Of a stretch of DNA of 64,000 nt, positions 1-7,865 are shown one piece after another; position 1 is the stretch's first letter; each line of letters starts with the position of its first letter. This DNA is from Nocardioides glacieisoli (GTDB lineage Bacteria; Actinomycetota; Actinomycetes; Propionibacteriales; Nocardioidaceae): positions 372,001-436,000 of the forward strand of contig NZ_SDWS01000002.1 in assembly GCF_004137245.1 (NCBI RefSeq), written 5' to 3'. Both the position numbers and the translations under genes were made by a program. The notes beneath the pieces were generated by a model, which ran no database searches, was not told the DNA's origin, and was given only the letters and a program-made list of their open reading frames with translations.

Positions 1-482
1 TGACCGCCGCCGAGGAGGTCGTGCATGCCGTCGAGCATCTCGGCCACCGAGTACGCCGACGAGGCGACGAGCGTCGGGATGAGCTGGTCGTTCTCCTTGG
101 CGAGGTGGCTGTCGAAGACGGTCTCGAGGGCGCGGGCGATCGCGGCGGCCTCGACCGGGTCGGCCGCGGCCTCGAGGTCGGCCACGAGCCGGTGGATGAG
201 GACGTGCTCGGCGAGCATCGCCTCGACCAGCAGCCGCGTCTCCGGGAGCTGCGCGGCCGCCGGGTAGAGCGTCTGCTCCTCCGCGGTCGCGTGCGGCACG
301 AGGTCGTCGCGCAGCCAGGACAGGAGCTCGTCCCGCGCGATCTCGGCGCGGTCGGTGCGTGCCGCGCGGACGACGTCGGCCGTGAGGAGGTCGAGCCGGC
401 CGGCCATCGCGGCATGGTGCTGCTCGACCTTCTCGGCCGCTTCTGCGTCGGCGTGGCTGCTGGCGATGGTGACGGTGGACAT
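1..482 (-). CDS. Hemerythrin HHE domain protein (3' end cut by window)
   Basis: About 160 residues are visible from ATG at 482; the gene runs off the left edge. The sequence is helical and carries the spaced histidine/glutamate motifs of a hemerythrin fold: QHHAAM near residue 22, PHATAEEQ near 67, AEHVLIH near 95 and DSHLAKEN near 127. Proteins of this family bind a non-haem diiron centre and handle O2 or NO. A GAGGAG ribosome site lies 6 nt before the ATG. It is divergent from the regulator at 520, with only 37 bp between them, and a nitrite/NO gene set follows that regulator. A role in NO sensing or detoxification is inferred from this context; the fold assignment is fairly safe. Confidence 0.82.
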   Translation of the reverse strand, partial: MSTVTIASSHADAEAAEKVEQHHAAMAGRLDLLTADVVRAARTDRAEIARDELLSWLRDDLVPHATAEEQTLYPAAAQLPETRLLVEAMLAEHVLIHRLVADLEAAADPVEAAAIARALETVFDSHLAKENDQLIPTLVASSAYSVAEMLDGMHDLLGGG

Positions 483-515
483 GGGGTGTCTCCTCTGTTG
501 GGGTTGCTAATAATC

Positions 516-521
516 TACAAT
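516..521 (+). promoter_or_regulatory. -10 hexamer TACAAT at regulator start
   Basis: TACAAT overlaps the first ATG of the regulator gene. If it is the -10 element, transcription would begin near 528, which makes the in-frame GTG at 529 a likely leaderless start. The surrounding AT-rich stretch (507-521) is the only one in the divergent intergenic region and probably serves both genes. Confidence 0.4.
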
Positions 522-1161
522 GAACCCCGTGGAAATAAACGAGCAGGGTGTGACCGCGGCCCAGGCCCGCGTGCTGGCCACCCTTCGCGAGGCCGGCCGA
601 CCGGTGACGTTGGGGGAGCTGGAGGACCTCACCGGGCTGCACCCGAACACCCTGCGCGGTCACCTCGACGCGATCGTGGCGGGCGGCAACGCGAGCCGCA
701 TCGCCAGCCGGAGCGGCGGTCGCGGTCGCCCGGCGTGGGGCTACCTCGCCCGCGAGCCGGAGTATGCGGCGCTCGCCATGGCGCTCGCCTCCGGCCTGGA
801 CCAGGAACCAGCGTCGGACGCAGACACGAGTGCCGGCGTCGATCGTGGCGAGCGGCCCTCGCTCGACCCCGCCGCCGTGCGCGGCGGCCGGGCCTGGGGC
901 GAACGACTCCGCTCCCAGCTCGGAGCGGTCGAGGACGGCCGCGAGCGCGTGCTGCTGGCCCTCGCCCATACCGGCTTCGCCCCCGAGGCCAGTGGCGACC
1001 GGATCGCCCTGAACGCCTGTCCCATCCTCCAGGCGGCACGGTCGCACCCCTCGGTCGTGTGCGCGGTCCACCTCGGGCTCGTCGAGGGGGTGCTCGGCGC
1101 CGACGGTGCGGGGCTCCGTCCGCGCCCCGACACCCTGGGCTGCGTGGTGAGCCTCCCGTGA
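520..1161 (+). CDS. HTH regulator with C-terminal cysteines (COG2345-like)
   Basis: The N-terminal 70 residues form a winged helix-turn-helix (motif TLGELEDLTGLHPNTLRGHL). The C-terminal part carries cysteines at 167, 181 and 208, in the region where SufR-like members of the COG2345 group bind an iron-sulfur cluster. Such regulators respond to Fe-S status or NO, which fits its position between a hemerythrin and an NnrS-like/NirK-like pair. Its stop overlaps the next start by 4 nt (GTGA), so it is probably the first gene of that operon and may autoregulate. ATG 520 lies inside a TACAAT hexamer, so GTG 529 is an alternative start. Cluster binding and NO sensing are inferences. Confidence 0.72.
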   Translation: MNPVEINEQGVTAAQARVLATLREAGRPVTLGELEDLTGLHPNTLRGHLDAIVAGGNASRIASRSGGRGRPAWGYLAREPEYAALAMALASGLDQEPASDADTSAGVDRGERPSLDPAAVRGGRAWGERLRSQLGAVEDGRERVLLALAHTGFAPEASGDRIALNACPILQAARSHPSVVCAVHLGLVEGVLGADGAGLRPRPDTLGCVVSLP

Positions 1162-2282
1162 GCGAGCGGCGAGCACCCGCGCCGCGCGCGCTGCTGGCGA
1201 TCCCCGCAGCCGTCGCGATGGTCGTCGGCGTCGACGCCGGCCTGACCCTGCTGGGCGTGTGGGCGCCGGTGCCCTCCGGTCGCCTGGGTGAGGCCCACGG
1301 GCTGCTCATGGTGCTCGGCTTCGTCGGCACGCTCGTGGCACTCGAGCGCGCGGTCGCCCTCGGCACGTCCTGGGGCTACGCCGCGCCCGCCCTCCTCGGG
1401 TCCGGCGGCCTGACGCTGCTCGTCCCGGGTGGGGAGCGGCTCGGCCACCTCCTCCTCGTGGCCGGCACGGCCGGGCTGTGCGCGATCTACGTCCCCCTGT
1501 GGCGGCGCCAGCGCGATGACGCGGTCCTCGTCACCGCGCTCGGCGCGGTCCTCGCGCTGGGTGGCGCGGTGCTCGTCCTCGGTGGCGCCGACACAGCCCT
1601 GGCGCTGCCGTGGCTGGCCGGCTTCGTCGTGCTGACGATCGGCGGCGAGCGGCTCGAGCTGGCCCGGCTGGCCATGCCGGTGGGAGCGGGGACCTCGCTG
1701 GTGCTGCTGGGCCTCGCGGTCACCGTCGGCGTCCCGGCTGCGACCATGTGGCCGCGGGTCGGGGCCGGCGTCCTGGGCCTGGTGATCCTGCTGCTGGTCG
1801 CCTGGCTGGTGACGTACGACGTGGCGAGGCGGACCCTCCGCAGCAGCGGTCTCCCGCGCTTCGCGGCTGCCTGCATGCTCGCCGGTCAGGGCTGGCTGGC
1901 CGTTGCGGGCGGCATCTGGCTGGTCTCGGGACAGCCGGCCGACGGGGCGGCGTACGACGCGCTGGTGCACGCGGTCTTCCTCGGCTTCACCATCTCGATG
2001 ATCATGGCGCACGCTCCGTCGATCCTCCCGGCGGTGACGCGGGTGCCGCTGCCCTATCGCCCGGCGATGTGGGCGCCGTGGCTGTTGCTCCAGGCATCGC
2101 TCGTCCTCCGCCTCTGGGGAGGCGACGCCCTCGGCAGCGACCTGGCGCGCGAGATCGGCGGTGCCGGCAACGCCGTGGCACTGCTGCTGTTCTTCGTGGT
2201 GGCTGCCGCGAGCACGGTGATGGGCCCGCCCGCGCCGCACGCCACCGCACCCACCAGGCGCACCGCAGAGGTCGCGCGATGA
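1158..2282 (+). CDS. NnrS-like polytopic membrane protein
   Basis: The GTG start overlaps the upstream stop. The product has 374 residues and about ten to twelve hydrophobic helices, ending in a polar, proline-rich tail. The motif HGLLMVLGFVGTLVALERAV near residue 50 and the later HAVFLGFTISMIMAHAPSILP carry conserved histidines in helices, like those of NnrS, a haem-copper membrane protein linked to nitric oxide metabolism. It is translationally coupled by ATGA to the NirK-type fusion gene downstream. The NnrS relationship rests on topology, the histidines and context; it could instead be an actinobacterial membrane family with a different cofactor. Confidence 0.6.
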   Translation: MSERRAPAPRALLAIPAAVAMVVGVDAGLTLLGVWAPVPSGRLGEAHGLLMVLGFVGTLVALERAVALGTSWGYAAPALLGSGGLTLLVPGGERLGHLLLVAGTAGLCAIYVPLWRRQRDDAVLVTALGAVLALGGAVLVLGGADTALALPWLAGFVVLTIGGERLELARLAMPVGAGTSLVLLGLAVTVGVPAATMWPRVGAGVLGLVILLLVAWLVTYDVARRTLRSSGLPRFAAACMLAGQGWLAVAGGIWLVSGQPADGAAYDALVHAVFLGFTISMIMAHAPSILPAVTRVPLPYRPAMWAPWLLLQASLVLRLWGGDALGSDLAREIGGAGNAVALLLFFVVAAASTVMGPPAPHATAPTRRTAEVAR

Positions 2283-4924
2283 CGACACTGCAGACGCCTT
2301 CCGGGACCCGCGCCGGCGAACCGACACGTGGCACCCGCGGCTTCTGGCCGATCCGGGACCTGCCCGTCGTGGGCTGGCTGCTGGCAGCCGTGGTCGTGGC
2401 GCTCGTGCACCAGTGGGTGCCGGAGCCGCGCTGGCTGCTGCTGCACCTGCTGCTGCTCGGAGCCGCCGGCCACGCGATCCTCGTGTGGAGCCGCTACTTC
2501 GCCGACACGCTGCTGCGAGGACCGGCGACGCCGCGGCGGGAGCAGTCGATCCGCCTGGCGACGTTCGACCTCGGCGCGGTCGCGGTCACGATCGGAGTCG
2601 CCTTCGACGGGTGGCTCCTCGTCCTGGTCGGCGCGGTGGCCGTGGCGCTGGTCGTCACGTGGCACGTCGTGTCCCTGGCGCGAGGCCTGCGCGGCAGGTT
2701 CCGGTCACGCTTCGCGCCGACGGTGCACTACTACCTCGCCGCCGGCTCCCTGCTCCCCGTCGGGGCGACGCTGGGCGTGTGGCTCGCCCGCGGGCTCGCC
2801 GATCCCCTCGACGCCCGCGTGCGCATCGCCCACGCCGGCATCAACGTGCTCGGTTGGGTCGGCCTCACCGTGCTGGGCACCCTCGTCACCCTCTGGCCGA
2901 CGATGCTGCGTACGCGCCTGGCCGAGGGTGCGGAGAAGACGTCGCGCGCCGCGCTGCCCGTGCTGGTCGCGGGGATCGGCCTGGTGGCGGCCGCCGCGTG
3001 GACGGACCAGCCCCGCGTCGTCGCGCTCGGCCTGCTGACCTACCTCGGCGGCGTCCTGGTCCTGGTCCGCCCGATGATCGCCGCGGCGCGGGCCAAGCCG
3101 CCCGGCAGCTTCCCCACGTGGTCGGTCGGCGCGGGCGTGCTGTGGCTGGTGGCGATGCTCGCCTGGGTGTCGGTGCGGGTCGCGGCCGGCGGCCAGTGGG
3201 ACGACGTGTCCCGTGCGTTGCACGACGCCGCGCCCTACCTGGCTGCCGGATTCGTCGCCCAGGTGCTGCTCGGCGCCCTGTCCTACCTCGTGCCGGTGGT
3301 GCTCGGCGGCGGACCGGCCGCCGTGCGTACGGCCAACCAGGCGCTCGACTCGGGCGGGGCGCTGCGGGTGACCCTCGCCAACGTCGGACTGGTGTGGTGC
3401 CTGCTGCCCGTGCCGAGCGTCGTACGGGTGGTGGCGTCGGTGCTGGTGCTCGGCGCGCTCGCCAGCTTCGTCCCGCTGTTGCTGCGAGCCGTACGCCTTC
3501 GGCACCGGGGCGAGGCGTCCCCAGCGGCCGCCGTCCGACCCCGCGGTCAGAACACCGGGCTGGCCGCTGTCGGGGTGGCGCTCGCCGCGCTGGCCGTGGC
3601 CGTCGGCGGTGCCGTCGACCCGGCCGCGCTGGGCCGGGTGGGCTCGGCGGACGCCGGGGTCGCACCCACCGGCCGGACCGTCGAGGTCGAGGTGGTGGCT
3701 CGGGAGATGCGGTTCACCCCCGACCGCGTCGAGGTGGCGGCCGGTGACCGGCTGGTCATCACGGTGCGCAACGAGAGCGCGGGCGACGTCCACGACCTGG
3801 TCCTGGAGACCGGCGCAGACACCGGTCGCATCGCGCCGGGGGAGGAGACCGTGCTGGACGTCGGCGTCGTCGGTCGCGACCTCGACGGCTGGTGCTCGGT
3901 CGTCGGGCACCGCCAGATGGGGATGACGTTCACGGTCGAGGTCACCGGCGGTCGGTCGGACGGCGCGGCAGGGGGTGACGCCGAGAGAGGTGCCGTCGAG
4001 CCCGCCGGGCACGAGCACCACGGCCACGATGCGTCCGGCGCCCCGATCGACGCGGCCGGCGACCCGGGACCGGACTTCGCGGCGTACGACCCGGTCCTGC
4101 CTCCCTTAGCACCAGGACGGGTCCACCGCCGCACCTTCCGGATCACCGAGCAGCAGGCGGAGGTCGCTCCCGGTGTGACCCAGGAGGTGTGGACCTTCAA
4201 CGGCACCGCGCCCGGCCCGGTGCTCCGCGGACGCGTTGGTGACCGGTTCGTCATCACGCTGGTGAACGACGGGACGATGGGCCACTCGATCGACTTCCAC
4301 GCGGGCGTGCGCGCGCCCGAGGAGGTGATGCGCACGATCCCGCCCGGGGAGTCGCTGACCTACCGCTTCACCGCGACCCGGGCCGGGGTGTGGATGTACC
4401 ACTGCTCCACGATGCCGATGACCGCGCACATCGCCAACGGCCTCTTCGGCGCCGTCGTGATCGAGCCGCCCGGCCTGCCCCCTGTCGACCGGGAGTACGT
4501 CCTGGTCCAGTCGGAGCAGTACCACGGGGCAAACGGCGCGGTCGCCGACCTCGACAAGGTCGCGGCCGAGGACCCGGACGCCGTGGTGTTCAACGGCTAC
4601 CCCGACCAGTACGCGCACGAGCCCCTGCGTGCCCGGACCGGCGAACGGGTCCGGCTCTGGGTGCTCGACGCGGGACCGAGCCGCGCCTCGTCCTTCCACG
4701 TGGTCGGCGGACAGTGCGACACCGTGTTCTCCGAGGGCGCGTGGCAGCTCGGCAGCCGGTCGGGGCCGTCGCGCGACGGGGGTGCCCAGGTGCTGCCGCT
4801 GCTCCCGGCCCAGGGCGGGTTCGTCGAGCTGGTGCTGGACGAGCCCGGCGACTACCCGTTCGTCAGCCACGTCATGGTCGACGCCGAGCGCGGGGCCCGT
4901 GGGGTGCTGCAGGTTCGCCGGTGA
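2279..4924 (+). CDS. Membrane domain-cupredoxin-NirK-type multicopper oxidase fusion
   Basis: The product has 881 residues. Residues 1-445 form a polytopic membrane domain resembling the preceding NnrS-like protein. Residues 460-560 are a cupredoxin with type 1 copper ligands H505, C539, H544 and M549. Residues about 600-881 form a two-domain multicopper oxidase of the NirK/AniA type: H669, D672 and H674 in a GHSIDFH motif, H708-C709, H717 and H807. This suggests a membrane-anchored copper nitrite reductase or related oxidase with its own electron-donating cupredoxin. The axial type 1 methionine position of AniA-like enzymes is Leu722 here. A laccase-like activity cannot be excluded. ATGA overlap places it in one operon with the two genes before it. 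Confidence 0.8.
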   Translation: MTTLQTPSGTRAGEPTRGTRGFWPIRDLPVVGWLLAAVVVALVHQWVPEPRWLLLHLLLLGAAGHAILVWSRYFADTLLRGPATPRREQSIRLATFDLGAVAVTIGVAFDGWLLVLVGAVAVALVVTWHVVSLARGLRGRFRSRFAPTVHYYLAAGSLLPVGATLGVWLARGLADPLDARVRIAHAGINVLGWVGLTVLGTLVTLWPTMLRTRLAEGAEKTSRAALPVLVAGIGLVAAAAWTDQPRVVALGLLTYLGGVLVLVRPMIAAARAKPPGSFPTWSVGAGVLWLVAMLAWVSVRVAAGGQWDDVSRALHDAAPYLAAGFVAQVLLGALSYLVPVVLGGGPAAVRTANQALDSGGALRVTLANVGLVWCLLPVPSVVRVVASVLVLGALASFVPLLLRAVRLRHRGEASPAAAVRPRGQNTGLAAVGVALAALAVAVGGAVDPAALGRVGSADAGVAPTGRTVEVEVVAREMRFTPDRVEVAAGDRLVITVRNESAGDVHDLVLETGADTGRIAPGEETVLDVGVVGRDLDGWCSVVGHRQMGMTFTVEVTGGRSDGAAGGDAERGAVEPAGHEHHGHDASGAPIDAAGDPGPDFAAYDPVLPPLAPGRVHRRTFRITEQQAEVAPGVTQEVWTFNGTAPGPVLRGRVGDRFVITLVNDGTMGHSIDFHAGVRAPEEVMRTIPPGESLTYRFTATRAGVWMYHCSTMPMTAHIANGLFGAVVIEPPGLPPVDREYVLVQSEQYHGANGAVADLDKVAAEDPDAVVFNGYPDQYAHEPLRARTGERVRLWVLDAGPSRASSFHVVGGQCDTVFSEGAWQLGSRSGPSRDGGAQVLPLLPAQGGFVELVLDEPGDYPFVSHVMVDAERGARGVLQVRR

Positions 4925-4942
4925 GGCCGGCGCTCGCCGGCC
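4925..4942 (+). terminator. GC-rich hairpin after the nitrite/NO operon
   Basis: A perfect 8-bp stem GGCCGGCG/CGCCGGCC with a 2-nt loop begins directly after the stop codon. There is no T-run, which is usual for actinobacterial terminators. Confidence 0.55.
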
Positions 4943-4962
4943 CCAGTGTCGGTGGTCGTCCC

Positions 4963-4968
4963 TAGAGT
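4963..4968 (+). promoter_or_regulatory. -10 hexamer TAGAGT before the YbjN-like/NERD cassette
   Basis: TAGAGT lies 7 nt before a GTG at 4976 that opens an 8-codon reading frame (stop 5000-5002). The cassette's first gene starts at 5015 behind an AGGGGTCGGAG ribosome site, so transcription from here gives a 39-nt leader containing a possible tiny leaderless peptide. Confidence 0.45.
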
Positions 4969-5014
4969 CAGCCTCGTGGGGATCGCGGGGGCGATCCAGT
5001 GAGGGGTCGGAGCA

Positions 5015-6172
5015 ATGAGCGATGGGGTGGAGCGTCGGTGGGACGACGCGGTGGAGACGGCGTGGCGGGAGTTCCGCCAGCGACTCGCTGACCGGCTGGC
5101 AGTGCTGGAGATCGACGACAGCGTCGTGATCGACACCGATCCGGCGGACGCAGCCGCGCCGTGGTGCGAGGTGACGCTCACCGGCGGTGTCCTGTGGGTG
5201 CAGGTGCTCACGAATGGCGAGTTCGACCTATGCGTCGAGCTCGAGCCGCGCGAGGTGGACCGTGCCGCCGTGATGGTGGTCGAGGCGCTGCGCGAGACGC
5301 ACGGCGTACTGCACCCGATCCTGCTCGATGCCGGCGGGCTCGAGCCGCAGGCCATGGTCGCCGAGCCCGGACCAGCGCCCGACACCGACCGGGTCGTAAG
5401 GCCGTCCTCGCCGGACGAGGTGCGGGCCCTGGTCGATCTGGCCGTGGCGGGCGTCTTCGACGAGGCGCCGGCATGGGACGGCGACGGGGATCTCCCCCTG
5501 CCCGCCGAGGACTGCCTGGTGTGGGTGCTGGTGCACAAGGAGGCGCCGCGGGTGCTGCTGTCGTGCCTGCTGGTCGACGGCGTCACCCACGAGGCGGCAG
5601 CCCTGGAGGAGGTCAACCGCCTCAACCGCACGGAGTTCGGCCTGACCTTCGCCCTGACCGAGCAGCGCATCACCGTGACGCGCGAGCTCGGGCTGGGTGT
5701 TGCTGTGCCGTCTGCCGTGCAGGGCGAGATCCAGCGGTTGCTGTCGCAGGTCGACGAGTGGTCACGCGAGCTTGCCGCGTTGGTTCGCACCGCGCCCCGT
5801 CGCGAGGGCGAGCGGAAGGACAGCCGGTTCGGGACGGCGTACGCCGTGATGGCTGAGCTGGAGCGCGAGCGTCGCGGTTCGGTCGGTCCGGCCGTGATGG
5901 TGCGAATCTACGGCAACGACACCGGGCTCCTGCTCAAGGCGATCCGGATCACCGAGCAGCGCCGCCGCGAGATGCGCAGCAGGGTCCGTGAAGCGCGCCA
6001 GCTGAACCAGCCCAACAAGGCGAAGGTGATCCAGGCACGGCACGACTACCTCCGCGACCTGGCCTCGCGCATGCGGGCCGGTCTCCGGCTCATAGTCGAC
6101 GGTCCGGTGCGCAAGCCGCAGGTCGACCAGCTCGCCCTGTTCGACGAGGACGAGGCGGGGACCGGCCGGTGA
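5015..6172 (+). CDS. YbjN/chaperone-like two-repeat protein with QLALF tail
   Basis: The product has 385 residues and is not a recognised enzyme. Residues about 15-115 and 130-250 look like two copies of a small alpha/beta fold resembling YbjN or type III chaperone-like domains: a long first helix, then strands with W and hydrophobic patterns. Residues 255-365 are charged and helical, probably coiled coil. The C-terminus carries Q372-L-A-L-F376 followed by DEDE, which matches the bacterial beta-clamp-binding consensus QL(S/D)LF. It is the first gene of a cassette with a NERD helicase (46 bp downstream) and a PD-(D/E)XK protein. An adaptor or sensor role tied to DNA metabolism is inferred from this; no function is demonstrated. 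Confidence 0.6.
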   Translation: MSDGVERRWDDAVETAWREFRQRLADRLAVLEIDDSVVIDTDPADAAAPWCEVTLTGGVLWVQVLTNGEFDLCVELEPREVDRAAVMVVEALRETHGVLHPILLDAGGLEPQAMVAEPGPAPDTDRVVRPSSPDEVRALVDLAVAGVFDEAPAWDGDGDLPLPAEDCLVWVLVHKEAPRVLLSCLLVDGVTHEAAALEEVNRLNRTEFGLTFALTEQRITVTRELGLGVAVPSAVQGEIQRLLSQVDEWSRELAALVRTAPRREGERKDSRFGTAYAVMAELERERRGSVGPAVMVRIYGNDTGLLLKAIRITEQRRREMRSRVREARQLNQPNKAKVIQARHDYLRDLASRMRAGLRLIVDGPVRKPQVDQLALFDEDEAGTGR

Positions 6173-6218
6173 CGGCGTTCCCCGGACGCGCCGTCGCGAT
6201 CAGTGATGGGGTGGCCGC

Positions 6219-7865
6219 ATGCCGCGCCTGATCCCGGAGAGCCCGACCTTCACCACGCCGTCTGAGCAGGAGGTGTGGGAGCGGCTGCGCGACACGCTCG
6301 GCGACGACGACGTCCTCATCGCGAACCTGCGACTCACCGACGAGAAGAAGGACCACGAGGTAGACCTCGTCGTGCTGATGCCCGACGTTGGCATCGTCGC
6401 GGTCGAGGTGAAGGGCGGCAGCGTCTGGTGGGACGACGGCTGGCGGATCATGCGCCGCGGTCGTGAGACGACGATCCACCCCGTCGACCAGGCGCGCGAC
6501 GCGAAGTACGCCCTCCGGGCCTACGTCGAACACGACGAGCGCTGGGGGAGCCGCACGCGGGTCGCGTGGGCGCACGCGGTGGTGACGCCGTACTCCGACT
6601 TCGACGCCGACTTCACGCTGACCGAGCTTCCCCGCTGGGCGCTGCACGACAAGGGCGACCAGGCTCATCTCGCTGAACGGCTCAGGCAGACCGCGACGAG
6701 GTTGACCCACGGCCAGCGGGTCGCGACACACGACGACGTCGACGAGATCGCCGAGATCCTGACTGGCCGGCTGGGGACGTCGTACGACATCCGCGCCGAG
6801 TCCGACGAGCGCGCCGCCGTGGCCGATCGGCTCACCCTCGAGCAGGCGTCGATCCTGAGCGTGACGCGGCTGCTCCACCGCGTCGAGGTGCGCGGCGGCG
6901 CGGGCAGCGGCAAGACCGTCCTCGCCCTCCAGCAGGCCAAGGAGCTCACCCGCGGCGGCCACGGACGCAAGCCGCAGCGGGTCGCGCTGCTCTGCTACTC
7001 AATCGGCCTGGCTGAGCACCTCAGGCGTGAGGTCGCGACGTGGGACCGTCGGCACCGACCGGCGTTCGTCGGCACGTTCCACGCCTTCGGCCAGCAGTGG
7101 GGAGCGGCCGAGGGAGACCGGCAGGACAGTGAGTTCTGGGAGGAGCGGCTGCCGGCGGAGATGGCGGAGCTCGCCGCCGACCTGCCCGACGGCAAGAAGT
7201 ACGACGCCGTGATCGTCGACGAGGCGCAGGACTTCGCCGACTCGTGGTGGACGCCAGTCCTCAGGTCGCTGCGCGACGAGGAGGAGGGTGGGCTGTTCGT
7301 CTACTCCGACGAGAACCAGCGCATCTTCGCTCGGTTCGGACGGCCGCCCGTGGCGCTCGTCCCGCTCGTGCTCGACCACAACCTGCGCAACACCAAGCAG
7401 ATCCACGAGTCGTTCGGCCCGCTGGCGCCGAGCCGGATGTACTCACGCGGTGGCGATGGGCCGACCGTCCGGTTCCTCGACGCGAGCCAGCAGGATCCGC
7501 TGGACGTCGCCGACGACGAGGTCGACCGCCTGCTCGACGGCGGCTGGGACCCGAAGCACGTCGCGCTCCTGACGACCGGCCACCGGCACCCGATCCAGGT
7601 CGAGCGCACGGACTTCCACGACCAGGACGGCTACTGGCGCACCTACTGGGACGACGACGTCTTCTACGGCCACGTCCTCGGCTGCAAGGGGCTCGAGCGG
7701 CGGGCCGTCGTGCTGTGCCTCAACGAGGACGGATCGCGCGACCGCGCGCGTGAGCGGCTGTACGTCGGGATGTCCCGCGCCACCGATGAGCTGGTCGTGG
7801 TTGGAGATCCGGAGACCGTACGCCGGGTGGCGGGCGACGACGTGGCTCGGAGGCTGGGGCTTTGA
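6219..7865 (+). CDS. NERD nuclease-related domain / UvrD-like helicase
   Basis: The product has 548 residues. Residues 1-150 form a NERD domain with the nuclease-type signature D49...E63-V-K65. Residues 215-548 form a superfamily 1 helicase/ATPase: Walker A GGAGSGKT at 226-233, Walker B/DEXQ box D334-E-A-Q-D338, and a UvrD-like C-terminal motif ending ERLYVGMSRATDELVVVGD. Stand-alone NERD-helicases are known in bacterial defence and repair settings, but their biology is poorly defined. The stop overlaps the next start by 4 nt (TTGA), so the downstream nuclease-like protein is made together with it. Substrate and physiological role are unknown. Confidence 0.82.
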   Translation: MPRLIPESPTFTTPSEQEVWERLRDTLGDDDVLIANLRLTDEKKDHEVDLVVLMPDVGIVAVEVKGGSVWWDDGWRIMRRGRETTIHPVDQARDAKYALRAYVEHDERWGSRTRVAWAHAVVTPYSDFDADFTLTELPRWALHDKGDQAHLAERLRQTATRLTHGQRVATHDDVDEIAEILTGRLGTSYDIRAESDERAAVADRLTLEQASILSVTRLLHRVEVRGGAGSGKTVLALQQAKELTRGGHGRKPQRVALLCYSIGLAEHLRREVATWDRRHRPAFVGTFHAFGQQWGAAEGDRQDSEFWEERLPAEMAELAADLPDGKKYDAVIVDEAQDFADSWWTPVLRSLRDEEEGGLFVYSDENQRIFARFGRPPVALVPLVLDHNLRNTKQIHESFGPLAPSRMYSRGGDGPTVRFLDASQQDPLDVADDEVDRLLDGGWDPKHVALLTTGHRHPIQVERTDFHDQDGYWRTYWDDDVFYGHVLGCKGLERRAVVLCLNEDGSRDRARERLYVGMSRATDELVVVGDPETVRRVAGDDVARRLGL

